Shown: in pieces, positions 31,719-43,108 of the stretch
How positions within the stretch are numbered: position 1 is the stretch's first letter
Layout: each line of letters begins with the position of its first letter
Origin: Choristoneura fumiferana
Taxonomy: Eukaryota > Arthropoda > Insecta > Lepidoptera > Tortricidae
NCBI RefSeq assembly: GCF_025370935.1
Contig: NC_133491.1
Span: 9,218,218 to 9,282,217 of the forward strand
DNA length: 64,000 bases
Direction of reading: 5' to 3'
Position numbers and translations under genes: made by a program
Notes under the pieces: generated by a model
Seen by the model: the letters and a program-made list of their open reading frames with translations, nothing else
Told to the model about the DNA's origin: nothing
Database searches by the model: none

Positions 31719-31829
31719 GGGCTACTACGAACTTCGAAGTTCGTATCTTACTGTCCCTCTCACTCTCATATTAAATAATATAACGTCAGCGGGACGGCAA
31801 GATGCAAAGTTCGATTTTGCACTTAGCTT
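31719..31829. mobile_element. GGGCTACTACG-family MITE, copy 2
   Basis: GGCTACTACGAACTTCGAAG, CTGTCCCTCTCACTCTCATA, ATAATATAACGTCAGCGGG and CAAGATGCAAAGTTCGATTT: the same element as 31271 in opposite reading. Confidence 0.75.
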
Positions 31830-31900
31830 CGTAACTATATAGTATGGGGCAGGGCCTGGGTTTAGGTGCGCCTAGTGGATGCTAGATATGATTACATTAG

Positions 31901-32000
31901 TGCAATACCAGGGTTATTGCAGATGTTTATGGGCGGTGGTGATCTCTTACCATCAGGAGACCCACTTGCTCGTTTGCCATCCAGTCCAATAAAATAAAAA
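31901..32000 (+). mobile_element. A-tailed retroelement, 5'-truncated
   Basis: CAGGGTTATTGCAGATGTTT, ATGGGCGGTGGTGATCTC, TACCATCAGGAGACCCAC, TTGCTCGTTTGCCATCCAG, then AATAAAATAAAAAAC tail. Family as at 22825. Confidence 0.85.
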
Positions 32001-34740
32001 ACAAAATGTGTGTGTGAATATACTTATTATTCTATGACGCTAGAATTCTTTCAGAATTTAACATTATTAATACAAAACAAAACATGAAACAGAAATAAAA
32101 TTGAAACAAAACATGAAACAGAATTGCCTTTGTATGAATCTACAATGGCATAATGTTATGAATACATAACAATATGCAGAATATTGCAATTTACAAATAT
32201 TTCAGCAGCTTTTTTGCGTATACAATATTTCTGTTTATATGTAAAAAAAAAACACGAATTAATTAACCATAGATTTTAGGTAAAACACTCCTTTACTTTT
32301 AATTTAGTATAATTATTATTTGTCGTCTTAGCGGTAATAAACATACACATTATGTATGACTTTCAGCTTCAGCTTAATTATGTAAGGTACAACGATATTT
32401 ATTATTGTTGTTGATAAACCAATTTAAAGTTTTTCTTGCTACTATAAAAATAGCATACAATTAAGTAAATCATTCTTGAAATAATAATGCACACCTAAGA
32501 TAAACAAGCAAGTGCTTAGGAACGCAATCATAAAAAGGGCGGGTCTCGAATTTCGTAAGAATCTTATCATCTCCAATGGACCATCAAGTTCGGCATTTCA
32601 CAGTTCGCACGCTGCCCTGCTATTATGTTCGGAGAGAAATACGTTATGCAATATCGATGTAAAAAATGTAATGCATAGGCATTAGCCTTGCTTCCATGCA
32701 GCCGTTCACTTTGAATGGTATCTCATTGTGGATCAAACGAATAGAAAATGAATAAATTGCTTCTCGAACTACGCGCTTACGCCGCATCTCGCTTTCTGCT
32801 TGAAGAGCATCGAAAGCAAAATTGATTTTAATGATTTAATTTAGTTTTACTAAATTAGTTGGACTGATATTCATTTTGACGCTTTGTGTTTTTATTATTT
32901 TAATTAAGTAAATTATACTAAAGCATTTCGTATAACTAGGTCTCGTTTGCTTAACTTAGCAGCAACCTTAAGTGAACATACATTTGAAGACAACGAAACT
33001 GTATTGATCTTTGTACGTTAAATCAAAGTATCTATTATTTGTTGAAGTCTATTTAGTTTCAGTATTATTATAGCTAGGTCACGCCTACGCCCCCGGTGTT
33101 CCTTATTCCTTATGGTATTTCACAAAATCCATCATCATCATTCATCAAATTTAAGATTTCTATGTTCTAAAGTTTGGATTGGACGTAGTCACTTATTCTA
33201 GGATTTTTCTTTAAGTATGTATATAATAACTAAAGATTAGCTACTGATTCTAAATTAACATTAAGTCCACATCGTGACCATAGATATGGAAATACGTTTG
33301 GAATTACAAATCCAGACGTCCCTCTATAAAAGGGTTCGTGAACAATTAAGGTTCTTAATAAGAAATATGTTTTATCTCATACAATAACTTCGCTAGATCT
33401 ATTGAATCGAAAACCGCTTTAACTCATTGTGGTTATCACGACTCTTCATTTCAGCGCCTCGTGATTCTACGGCCGACATAGTTAATAAGATGTTCATAAC
33501 AGTCTGCTGTTAACTAAGGAAGGCATCAGTAAAGTATTAAAACTGTCCATTAAATAACAAGTACAATAACACTATCTGGTTTCTTCTGGTTAATAAATTA
33601 CTTGTTTAAACAAAGTAGCAAGGAGAACGGTAAATACTTTTATATTGTGCGATATCAAATTAGTAATGTTTTTTTATTGTTTTCACTTACTGTCTACCCG
33701 CGATGCTTATGTATGCGATTGCATCGAATTGTTGGACGCTTTTCATAGTTACTCGCGATCGATATGCCGTAGAAAACAATGTTAAATATTTTTGGCCGTA
33801 ACTAATAACTGTTATATTATTTGATGTTATAATTATAACAAAACTAGTTGTCAACCTTTGCATGTCTGCTGATTATTAAGGTTGACCAGAAACAGTCTTA
33901 TTTCTTTATTATTTTGGTATGACAGTGAAAGATTTTCATTACTTACCATACAAAATCAACATTACGATTTTACTGTTTCTCATAGGTACTTAAATGTCGA
34001 AAATACATATTTGAAGAAATTTTAATTTAACAGTAATTGTCAAAAAAACCTCTTGGTATTTTTATTAAAACCGGTAAACTGTGTAAGCGGTCACAATGTA
34101 AATAGAAGTGTTAATATTGTGTAACAACGTCTTTATAAAGTACCTCTACATATTAAATGTAGTTTCTTATTCAAAATACTGATAACATAATATAGATTAA
34201 GTAGGCAGTAGTGCCTGCAGGGCAGAGGAGCGGAGGCGCGGAGTATAGGTTCATTAATCATCTTGTCTATGACCATGTTGCAGACAATTAATGTTCGATA
34301 AGTCATCGGGCCGGACTACGACTTGCGCATACGCCGGTATAATTTACACCCATTATTAGATCGCTTCCTATTCATTTTCACATGTGTATGTAGTGATGTG
34401 ATAATCGATACGAAGAAGTTATTTAAATATCGATAGTGTAGTTGGTGTAGTTCTCAACCTGGCAGAGGTGTAGGGTGGGCGAAGTGCGAGTGGTATTTTC
34501 GGTGTTGTAAATATCCATATGGTAACTGGTCCCACCAAAATATTTGATCTAGTTTTTTGTTTTCTGCTAATAATAATTTAGTAAAAAAACTATTTTCAGC
34601 TTTACTTATTTCAGAAACTTCAATATTCACGTTATGAAACTCAATGGACATCATTCATTATTCTGTTTTTAAACAAGGTTTGTCTATGAACTTATAGACA
34701 GCAGTTATATGCTACTATTATACTATTATAAAAAAATATC
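32001..34740. other. No gene recognised (2.7 kb)
   Basis: AT-rich. A direct short duplication (AAACAAAACATGAAACAGAA, about 32076 and 32105) is visible. A GC-richer stretch near 34210-34330 and the 66-codon minus frame at 34454-34654 show no recognised motif. Confidence 0.35.
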
Positions 34741-35288
34741 GGGTGTCCCAAAAAGGACGCAAGATTTCAATTTGCCGCCATTTTTGTATTTTAGTGCTGG
34801 CAACCCTAAAAAAAAACTATTTGACAGCTGAATGTTTAGGGTTTGTAAAAATGGCGGGTATACGAAAGATCAACGCGTTTTTATTATTTAACAATATTTC
34901 AAAAGAAGTTTGGCGTGTACGGTTCGAAAATTCCGTGCAAAATATGGTCGGAATATTGACTTGACTTCATCAACTGTGAGCAGAGTGGTTGCAAATTTCT
35001 CATGATGTTCATTCCACTGGTCGTCCAAAAACAAGCCGTTCAAATGGCAATGCTTTAAAAGAGGAAATTCGACCCTGCATTGGGGAAATTCAGCCGCATC
35101 TATGCAAAATAGTCATAGAAAATTTTGACAAAAGAGTGCCAGCAAATCCTAGGAGGACATTTGCCTGACATATTATTCCACAAATAACCCTTTTTTATGT
35201 ATTTCAAAATTTTATATACAAATATATTATAACGAAAAAAAATTGTTTTTCATCAATTTCAAATCTTGCGTCCTTTTTGGGACACCCC
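34741..35288 (+). pseudogene. Tc1/mariner-type element, internally deleted relic
   Basis: Terminal inverted repeat GGGTGTCCCAAAAAGGACGC / GCGTCCTTTTTGGGACACCC with AAGATTT continuing the match. The interior keeps two broken pieces of a transposase-like sequence: an N-terminal helix-turn-helix-like piece (EVW.RF.. with YGRNID-like residues in shifted frames, near 34900-34960) followed by TSSTVSRVVANFS-type sequence, and a C-terminal piece (IGEIQPHL, then IENFDKRVPA) near 35075-35165. The catalytic DDE region is missing and frames are interrupted. Non-autonomous deletion derivative or decayed copy. Confidence 0.6.
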
Positions 35289-37126
35289 TTACTTATCACC
35301 ATACAACATATTGATTAACAACCTTTCTAAAAAGTCAGTTTGCCCTGTCAATATTATCGAATAGTAGGTACATAAATTGTATTTTTCGATATTCATTTAC
35401 CGAGCGGCATCACTATTGCATGTTCTAAAAGTGTGATTTATCGAGGTGGATCCGATATAAAGTTGTGTTTGATGAATTGCATGTTGCATAAATTTATTAG
35501 ATTCTATGATATTAGCTTGCCTTTGATATGAGAAGTATAAGCTTTAAATTGTAAATTACATATTATTTATTATTGGTGTTATTTGCAACCAGCTTTTATC
35601 AGTATACTCCGGTAATGATCCTCTGTCTGATGCTTCGTAGTGAAAGGTTTTTTTTGTATTTTTGCGCTAAGTATCTGAAAATCACTTATTGTACTCCGAG
35701 TTTACAGTAAGGAGTACCTTACCATGTGGGTTTTATCAGATTAAGTCCATTTTAGAGCTAAGCGGTGTTAAAAGTCTAAGTCCAGTCTATATTTAATATG
35801 CATCGAAACTGAAGTATTTTACCTAAACATTTCCTAAACATTTTAATATATTGCCACTACAGGGAATTGTTATGGGTGCTACAAGGGTAAAAGTTAGGTA
35901 TAAAACTATGCAGAAATAATGGTGTTGTCTGATTAGAAGTAACATGATGATTAAAAATAATGAGTAAAAAATTTCTCTTCTCAAAAAAAGAAAAGAAGCT
36001 ATGGTATTTTTAAATCGCGCGAAAACTTTTAAAGCCATACTTCGCTTTGAAACAAGAACATTAGATACTCGAGTGGCAAGTGGCTGCATTTTATCTTAGT
36101 TATACTTTTGGAATAAGATTAATTAATGTTAACAAAGAGGAAGAGAGAGAGAGCGGGAAAGTTTAACGTGACAGATAAATGTTGTGTTCGAACGATGTAA
36201 CGAATTAGTTTGCTTATGATTTTTTCATGAAACAAGAAAGGCGCACGAACGAAATGGTTATAAATCTAATTGATTTAGCATTGCCCATGGAATTTTACCG
36301 TCAAGATGAATATACTTAGGCGAAGTTGGTAACAGTGATAGTCAAAAATGTATATACTTTACGTGTGGTTTAAACTAAAACCTAAATCAATGACATATTT
36401 TAATGGTAAAGGACCAAATATTAATCGTTACTGTAATTTCGTTAGTAAATAGGTAGGTGGTAGGGTTCTAATAGTGGCATAATAAGTTCATTGTATTTAT
36501 TTGTTTGTATTATATTAAATAAAAATATATATATATCAGAAACTGAATAGTCACCGGCAATGCTATTAGTTCTGTTCCATATAGTTTCAAATAGATAGGG
36601 ACTTAAGGGCAAGGATTGATAAAGATGTTTTACAAAATTACAGTGTAACATAACGAAAGCACCAGAAATTTGAAGTACGTAAACACGAAAAACATTGCAA
36701 AAATAGAAAAATATTTATCAATATGATTGATTACCTAAATAGACATAAACTTTCCTTAATTTCTACAACACCTTTTTAACTGGTTCCCAGAATTTATATC
36801 CATCCCTAACATTATTATGAAATGTTTATCAAATACTGCATTCGTTAAATGATGATTGATAGATTTATTAATTGGTAATTTACGCAATCTATGTTCCCAC
36901 AGCTCGGTGCCACATTTTCTACCTTACTTTAAGATAATATCTTTGCGTAACACACTTTGAACGCCGAATATTTTAAATAAGTTGCTACATTGTGCATTTA
37001 GCACTTCCGTGTTTCGCAGGCTCTAAATAACGGTCTGATAACAGTTGCCACGGGAATAAAAGATATGAGATACATGACAACTTAATCTTCATAGTTATTA
37101 TATTTGTTATTATCGCACTAATATTA
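35289..37126. other. No gene recognised (1.8 kb)
   Basis: AT-rich, with a GAGAGAGAGAG run at about 36142-36153 and an (AT)n stretch near 36524. No coding or repeat assignment. Confidence 0.35.
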
Positions 37127-37315
37127 TAATTGTGAAAATTTGTAAGTCTGTTTGTTTGTTACCTCATCACGTCTAAACCGCTGAACAGATTTAGATGACA
37201 TTCGGTACATAGTTTGAGTACCGGGAGAGGACATAGTATAGTTTTATCTCGAAAAATTGCATATATAAACTAATTCTGCGCGGACGGAGTCGCTGGCTAC
37301 AGCTCGTTCATTATA
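37127..37315 (+). repeat. Interspersed repeat (CTAATATTATAAATGCG family)
   Basis: CACTAATATTATAATTGTG, AAGTCTGTTTGTTTGTTACC, TAAACCGCTGAACAGATTTA, GGACATAGTATAGTTTTATC, AATTCTGCGCGGACGGAGTC. This copy gives the orientation used for the family. Confidence 0.75.
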
Positions 37316-37343
37316 TTTGTTTGTGCTACACCACACGTCTCAG

Positions 37344-37472
37344 AGGGCCTACTCCGAAGTTCGAAAATCGAAGTTGGTATCGTACCATCTCTCTCGCTCT
37401 CGTATTAAATAGTACAAGTGTCAGAGGGACCGAACGACACGAACTTCGAGTTTCGAATTTCGTAGTAGCCCT
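37344..37472. mobile_element. GGGCTACTACG-family MITE, copy 3
   Basis: AGGGCCTACTCCGAAGTTCG at the left and CGAATTTCGTAGTAGCCCT at the right. The centre has TCTCTCTCGCTCTCGTATTA and ACAAGTGTCAGAGGGACC. Best preserved outer ends of the family. Confidence 0.8.
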
Positions 37473-38385
37473 GCAGGTAGCTTTGCAGCTTGCATGCATA
37501 CTGCGTACCGTCAAAGTCGCAGATATTTTTTACAGTATACTTTGTGGCTGTAATGCCTTCTGACAATTTCAAACTAGTCCAAGCACGAAGTGACAGTGAC
37601 AAGGTATTAAAATGTAAACATATATTTGACCTATCGATCGTACAAATCAACGACACCGTGAACACCGTTTCGTTCGTTTCTACGCAAGATGCAACAAGCT
37701 GTACGCAAGCGGAAAATGACAATTTACCAAGTGCGTATGACGTGCACGTGCGGTTTATGTGGATAGTAGTAGGTACGCGTACGCCTGAACACAATTCAGT
37801 AAAACATACTAAACAAATAATATCAAATCTAGATCGACTTTATAATAAAAAATAATTCAAATTTACTTCATTCACGCAAATTACATTAAATCATCATAAA
37901 TTAGTATACTAATTAAATTAAATTAAACAAAACAATGCCAAATCAAAAAATCTAAACGAGAAAAATAATTATAAATATAATTAAAGAAAATTATTGTACA
38001 CACTACAAAGTTTTAAGAATAGTGTCACATTTGTCATTAGGTCAAAGTAAGTAATTTTAGTTGTGACTTCCTATATTAGTAGTAGTAATGAAAACAAGTA
38101 AAAGTATTTTTTCTCTATGTATCTTTGTTTTATGTTTGTATTATAAAGATGCATTGTAATGTAAGTTATACGTACCTAACAATTTATTTCTTGCAATGTA
38201 AATGCAGCACAATAGATCACTTTCATCGCAGCCACTTGTGATGGCGACGGCCAATTTCCTTATTTTTTCCCTCTGTCATTAGCCATCATTTCGGGGTATT
38301 ACACGAACCGTTAGATATTCCCGCCATGATCCATCCAACAAATAAGATTGCTTCGTTTTAATTTTTTTATATCTTTTTCATCTAC
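37473..38385. other. No firm gene; overlapping frames 37405-37855
   Basis: 37490-37855 (plus, 121 codons) and 37405-37794 (minus, 129 codons) overlap. Neither shows a known domain, and both include MITE sequence or its edge. Downstream is AT-rich. A GC-richer patch at 38225-38260 follows TTTCATCGCAG but no exon can be fixed. Confidence 0.3.
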
Positions 38386-38393
38386 ATACAGGT

Positions 38394-38643
38394 TTGAAGC
38401 CGAGGTGGCCTAATGGTTTGACCTATTATGGCCTCTCGAGCAGAGGATTGTGGATTCAAATCTGGGCTCGTAAAGGAAAAAATCGTGAGGAAACCCGCAC
38501 AAACCTGCGAAGCGATTCAATGGTGTGTCTGAAGTTCCCAATCCGCACTGGGCTCGCGTGGGAACTTGGGTCCAAGCCCTTTTACTCTGAGAGGAGGTCT
38601 GTGCTCGGCAGTGGGACGTATATAGGCTGGGATGGGTGGATGG
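38394..38643 (+). mobile_element. tRNA-type SINE with 8-bp TSD
   Basis: Head: GAGGTGGCCTAATGGTTTGA (A-box-like) and GTGGATTCAAATCTGGGC (B-box-like). Body: AAAATCGTGAGGAAACCCGC, CACTGGGCTCGCGTGGGAAC. Tail: GTGGGACGTATATAGGCTGG then GATGGGTGGATGG. ATACAGGT flanks both ends (38386-38393, 38644-38651). The body lacks the TTCATGTGCGGAATTAC block of the 44213 copy. Confidence 0.88.
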
Positions 38644-38651
38644 ATACAGGT

Positions 38652-39924
38652 CACCCTGGTGTCCCAAAAGGCGCAGGTTATCATAACACGTAATTAAGGT
38701 ACATACATTCCATTCCTCCTCATTACTCAAAACAGCTTGCCAAAAGGTAGATCTAATTCTTATTAGTGCCTAGTATTATTTATCTTTATCATCTCGCTTA
38801 CATTGCTTAACAAAAAACGATGTGGGGCAGTTCCTGTAAAATCATCAGTGTCTTCCTGTTCATTATTAAAATGTTTTTTCTTACCAAGTTCTTATTTCAT
38901 TACGAGTAAATAATGCAACGTACAAAATATTTTTTTTAAATTGGTTTACAGCCACATTATGATAGTGCACATATTGTATTTAAACGGCGAAATTTCACTT
39001 TTTCCCGCTCAAATCGCTGTCATTGTCACCGGCCAAGTGTCATGGCTGCCGACCTCGTTGCTATATTATGATGAGCCGGGCAATCAGAGTAAAACGCCAC
39101 TAAATTGTAATTTGGCTAAATTTTCGTGTTTAACGCAGCATGTAACTTTCTTTTTGGCGCATTTCGGTTAAGTTAAATAGAGTGTAAATACTGGGGTGGA
39201 ATTAAATGCGAACGTTTTTTGTTTCGTGCTCTTGTCCACTTGTCTTTTTTTAACGTTATGCGTAAAGTTGTAAGAAGCCGCAATGTGTCTGGGTCTGATT
39301 CATTGTTTATTTTATTACTGCACTTATGCGATTGAAAGTTCTTTGCCTGAAACAAATTTCGTTAACTTCTCCTGGGATGTTAGTTTGGCTATTATTTATT
39401 TTGTTGGGTATTATGAACTTGGCAAAAAACCAGAGTACTATTCAAAGATACTTAGAGACAGAGAAATAGACATACCTACACCCATTGCTAAACAAACAAA
39501 AGCTTTTTTAAATAAATCTTTATTTAAACACCTAATTATTCTAAAGATTTCAGAATAAAACTATCATGGTTTGATGGATCTACTCACGTCTCCTGGTTAA
39601 GCCAGGTTATGACAATAACGAACTGTTATTGTCGTAGGACAAGTAAATTTATCTTAATTATGTCTATAACCTGCATCAAGATTGTTCAAACTTATAAATC
39701 TCACGTACCTACTCCTACCGAATCCAGACAAATCCAAACTTTTTTTTTAAACTGTACTTAACAAAGTTTCTTTTTTTTATTACAAAAGTCAGTACGGTAA
39801 TTTTATCGCCAATCTTTTACAATCGCTGGCGAATCTCAGGGATTTGCGTACCTACCTACCACCTAACTTTGAAAAACCTGATCCAGATGGTGTAAATGGC
39901 CTAGAACTTGATGATGACTGCCTT
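38652..39924. other. No gene recognised
   Basis: AT-rich. Plus frames at 38941-39171 (76 codons) and 39283-39558 (91 codons) have no recognisable motif and no splice framework. Confidence 0.35.
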
Positions 39925-40180
39925 TTTTATTAACCCCCGACGCTAAAAGAGGTGTGTTATAAGTTTGACCGCTATGTGTGTCTGTGTGTCTGTGTGTGTT
40001 GTGTCTGCCTGTGGCACCGTAGCTCTTAAACGGGTGGACCGCTTTGAATGCGGTGTATTTTATTTAAAATAAAGTTTTCTAGCGATGGTTCTTAGACATA
40101 ATTCATCAAAATCGGTTGAGCCGTTTTTTAAATATTGAACTTCGAAGTGACAAAGTCGGGGGTTTTCCAACTTTTTGTCG
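39925..40180 (+). mobile_element. (GTCY)n MITE, MINE-2-like, near full length
   Basis: AACCCCCGACGCTAAAAGAG, a GTGTGTCTGTGTGTCTGTG array, GGCACCGTAGCTCTTAAACG, AAATCGGTTGAGCCG and AAGTCGGGGGTTTTCCAAC, in the order of the 10885 copy. Confidence 0.85.
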
Positions 40181-40585
40181 TGATTCTTGTGTATAGAATC
40201 AAAATGGAAATAAGCCTCTTTGTAAAAATACTCGCCTATTGTACAGTGAATAGGTACTTCAATATCTATACAGCCTCAAAGATTATTCCCTCATGACTTT
40301 CATCAGCTAATGATGGGCGAAAGAGCGAGTCATCGCGACTGTGAATGAGCTTTGAAAGCGAAAGCTGATTCTGATTTTGACTAGCTCACTCACTCGTTTA
40401 CTGAAATGTATGAAACTCAAATAAATGTTGCCATTCACGCCATTCACTAAATAAAATCAAAGTTACGAAATGTAATGTAATTATGCAATTTAAAAACGAA
40501 CGACATCTGATTTGAGGCAGATTAAAAATACCACCAATGCCTATTGTTTAAAACTCGTCATTGAACTTCTTGATCAATGATCAGC
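40181..40585. other. No gene recognised
   Basis: Nothing identified beyond AT-rich sequence. Confidence 0.4.
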
Positions 40586-40702
40586 AGGGCTACTACAAAA
40601 CTCGAAACTCGAAGCTCGTGTCGTGCGGTGCCTCTGACACTTATACTATTAATACGAGAGCGAGAGGGACGGTACGATACGAACTTCGAGTTTCGAATTT
40701 TG
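40586..40702. mobile_element. GGGCTACTACG-family MITE, copy 4
   Basis: AGGGCTACTACAAAACTCG, GTGCCTCTGACACTTATACT, CGAGAGCGAGAGGGACGG, GAACTTCGAGTTTCGAATTT. The right terminus is degraded. Confidence 0.8.
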
Positions 40703-41910
40703 TCACGCATGCGAGCATGGTTATTATTTCCACACTCGTACCTAGACTCGTAGCCTGGTTAGATCGCTTTAGTTTGTATCGCGGAAGTAGAGATTCCTTC
40801 CACTATGTCGGCTAGAGATAGTTCAGCTTTGGTGTTTTGTCTATTTTGTAATAAGATTATCATCATGTTATTCATGCGCTTGGTTCTGTTCTAAACTTCG
40901 CGATAAAGCGGCACTCTGTTGTTGTCGTTGACAAAGACAGTAATGAGTCAGTGGGCCAGTGATGCCGATTTAGCAACTTAGTCGCTAAATCTAGCGGCTT
41001 TCGGTACTATATCAGCGAGTTTTGTTTCAAGCGTTTCATACATTTTAGTAACTATTTTGTTTTTTTTTCATACGGTTCCATCGATTTAAATTCATTGTGA
41101 TAAATTTAATTAAAAATGGAATATCTTAGGTATCAACATAAACATTTTTATAAATTAAAGAACTATTAAGCTAACTTAAAATTGATAATTCCAATGTTAT
41201 TAGTCAAAAATTATAGAAATATATAAATTAAAATCAAGGGATATTATGCAACTAATGATGCAACGAAAGTACCTACACTGATTGGTTTAACACAAACTTT
41301 GCTGAGATAATTATTATAGTACATAAACGCTAGCGACTATAAGTTATGCATTGAGTGTTACGCAAATCACCAGTCGTACAAAGCTATTGCGGAGATAGCG
41401 TTTAAATATTCTCTTAGACAGTGTTTGACAAAGTGTGGGTTGCGTTGCGACTCTTTAGGGGGTTGTTTAATCTATAGGGTACCAAATAGGTTTATAAAAT
41501 AGCATACATAGTTAATAATAATAATAAAGTTTTTATTGACAATAAGGTACACAATCAAAATAAAGTCCCTGACCTCTGAGCTAGATTAAACATGTGTTAC
41601 AGAGTTCAATGTTTTTGGGGTCTAGTTACTGTTACAAAAAAGTGTTCTTCATAACGATTACATGGAGTAATATTGAGCCGTACTTTTTTCCTATACTTAA
41701 CATGTGTAGTTCTGTTATATTTATCTCAAAAAATTCTGATTTTTTTTGACTTTTAAAGCAATCGATTCGAAAGTAGATGTAATCTGGGTACCTATTGCTA
41801 TAATGCCAAGATTAATTAATTAGAGCCAACATTTTCTACTACTCTATTTGTGGTTCGATTCCACCAGTTTACGTATATTTACTAGTGATGAGATGAATTC
41901 AGATACAAAT
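40703..41910. other. No gene recognised
   Basis: AT-rich. A (AAT)n-plus-TTTTATTGACAATAAGGTAC stretch near 41515-41550 resembles a minus-strand LINE end. Otherwise unassigned. Confidence 0.4.
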
Positions 41911-42190
41911 GCCAGACACCAGATGGCCTAGTGGTTAGAGAACCTGACTACGAAGCTTGAGGTCCCGGGTTTGATTCCCGTGTCGGGCAGATATTTGTAT
42001 GAAAAATACGAATATTTGTTCTCGGGTCTTGGGTGTTTAATATGTATTTAAGTATGTATCTATCTATGTATCTATCTATATAATTATATTTATCCGTTGC
42101 TTAGTAACACAAGCTTTGCTAAGCTTACTTTGGACTAGCTCAATTGGTGTGAATTGTCCCGTGATATTTATTTATTTATTATTATTATTT
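41911..42190 (+). mobile_element. tRNA-derived SINE (second family)
   Basis: The tRNA-like head ATGGCCTAGTGGTTAGAGAA (A box near 41924-41936) and GGTTTGATTCCCGTG (B box 41968-41978) have correct pol III promoter spacing. The body contains ATTTGTATGAAAAATACGAA, TTTGTTCTCGGGTCTTGGG, a TATCTATCTATGTATC array, TCCGTTGCTTAGTAACACAA, and ends in (TATT)n. It is not a free tRNA gene: the 3' half of the cloverleaf does not close, and the SINE body continues directly. Confidence 0.88.
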
Positions 42191-42711
42191 AAATAACTTC
42201 ATTTCGCTTAAAATATGGTACGAGTACAAAAAGTTTATGTGAAAAATAGGTCCGCTGCGAAAAATTACAGCGTCTTACATTATTTTCTTCCTCCGAAGGG
42301 GTCGTAATTCCGCGATGCAACAGTTTGAGCAGCGGTGTTTTAGGTGCATTTGCGGAGCGTGCCTTCACAATGCGCGGGCTATCGCCGCTACGATCTTACG
42401 ACGTGGTCTTTACAGCGAATACAATTTGTTGTTCAAATGTTACGCTAATATTAGTCTCCGTAAACGCTCTATTACCTGCACTTGGGAGCTTGGGCGATTT
42501 AACGGTGCGATAGCGAGGGCAGATGAGATGACTGCTTGTTGCGTACATTGTAGGCTTTATTAAAGTGCAATTACAGTTTATAGAGCTAACTGTAATTTTA
42601 ATTCGTTCTTGTTTTCTGTTGCGATCAATGTGTGCATTCGTAGTTCCAATTAAAATACAACCGGTAGGGTCTGAAGAGGTACTTTGGCTAGTTTTTCACT
42701 GAGATTAGAGA
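42191..42711. other. No gene; moderately GC-rich patch
   Basis: 42315-42563 has an 82-codon plus frame (QQFEQRCFRCICGACLHNAR at its start) with a Cys cluster but no recognised domain and no splice evidence. Confidence 0.3.
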
Positions 42712-42757
42712 ATTAACAAAATTGTAACCGTTTTTAGACATTGCACGTACCTATAAT
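42712..42757. repeat. 46-bp target-site duplication, left copy
   Basis: Starts ATTAACAAAATTGTAACCG and ends GCACGTACCTATAAT. Identical over all 46 bases to 43063-43108, on the other side of the LINE fragment. Confidence 0.95.
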
Positions 42758-43062
42758 AATAATAATAATAATCTCCCGGCCGTATTCGGCTACAGTGACT
42801 ACTTCCTACTGCTGAGAGCGGCGCTGGTGTGCTCTCAGGTGACTGACGTATCCGATCTTGGCAGTGAATGTGCGACTGCAGTCACTGCACGTCAGCACCC
42901 TCCGACGTAATTGTAGAATATGGCCGCAGGTGGTCTGGCCTTAAGCTCGTCTCGCTTCGCATCGAGCTCGCTCCGTCGCCTTGCCTCAAACTCGCTCACC
43001 CTTACATGCACGGCTCGCCTCCACTGAGAGCGATTCCCTGCCAAATTCTCCCAATGTGACGG
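42758..43062 (-). pseudogene. 5'-truncated LINE ORF2 end, zinc-finger tail
   Basis: Minus strand, 305 bp. It begins inside an ORF2 C-terminal domain (LAGNRSQWRRAVHVRVSEF, then ARRRSELDAKRDELKARPP), then in a shifted frame reads a CCHH zinc-finger-like motif (VLTCSDCSRTFTAKIGYVSH followed by LRAH). The element ends in an (ATT)n tail next to the left target duplication. Orientation, truncation, tail and long exact duplication are all as expected for target-primed reverse transcription. The frame change near 42893 means even this remnant is not intact. Such C-terminal zinc-finger motifs are known from Jockey/CR1-type and related insect LINEs. Confidence 0.85.
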
Positions 43063-43108
43063 ATTAACAAAATTGTAACCGTTTTTAGACATTGCACGTA
43101 CCTATAAT
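43063..43108. repeat. 46-bp target-site duplication, right copy
   Basis: Identical to 42712-42757. It marks the 5' (truncated) end of the minus-strand LINE insertion. Confidence 0.95.

Noticed and set aside
37405..37855. Overlapping 129-codon minus and 121-codon plus frames
   Set aside because: They oppose each other, overlap MITE sequence at one edge, and show no known motif or codon bias.
38394..38730. Two ~100-codon frames on opposite strands
   Set aside because: Both are translations of the tRNA-type SINE at 38394-38643.
41911..41990. Free tRNA gene
   Set aside because: A and B boxes are present but the cloverleaf does not close, and a SINE body follows directly; the same holds for 44216-44285 and 38397-38470.
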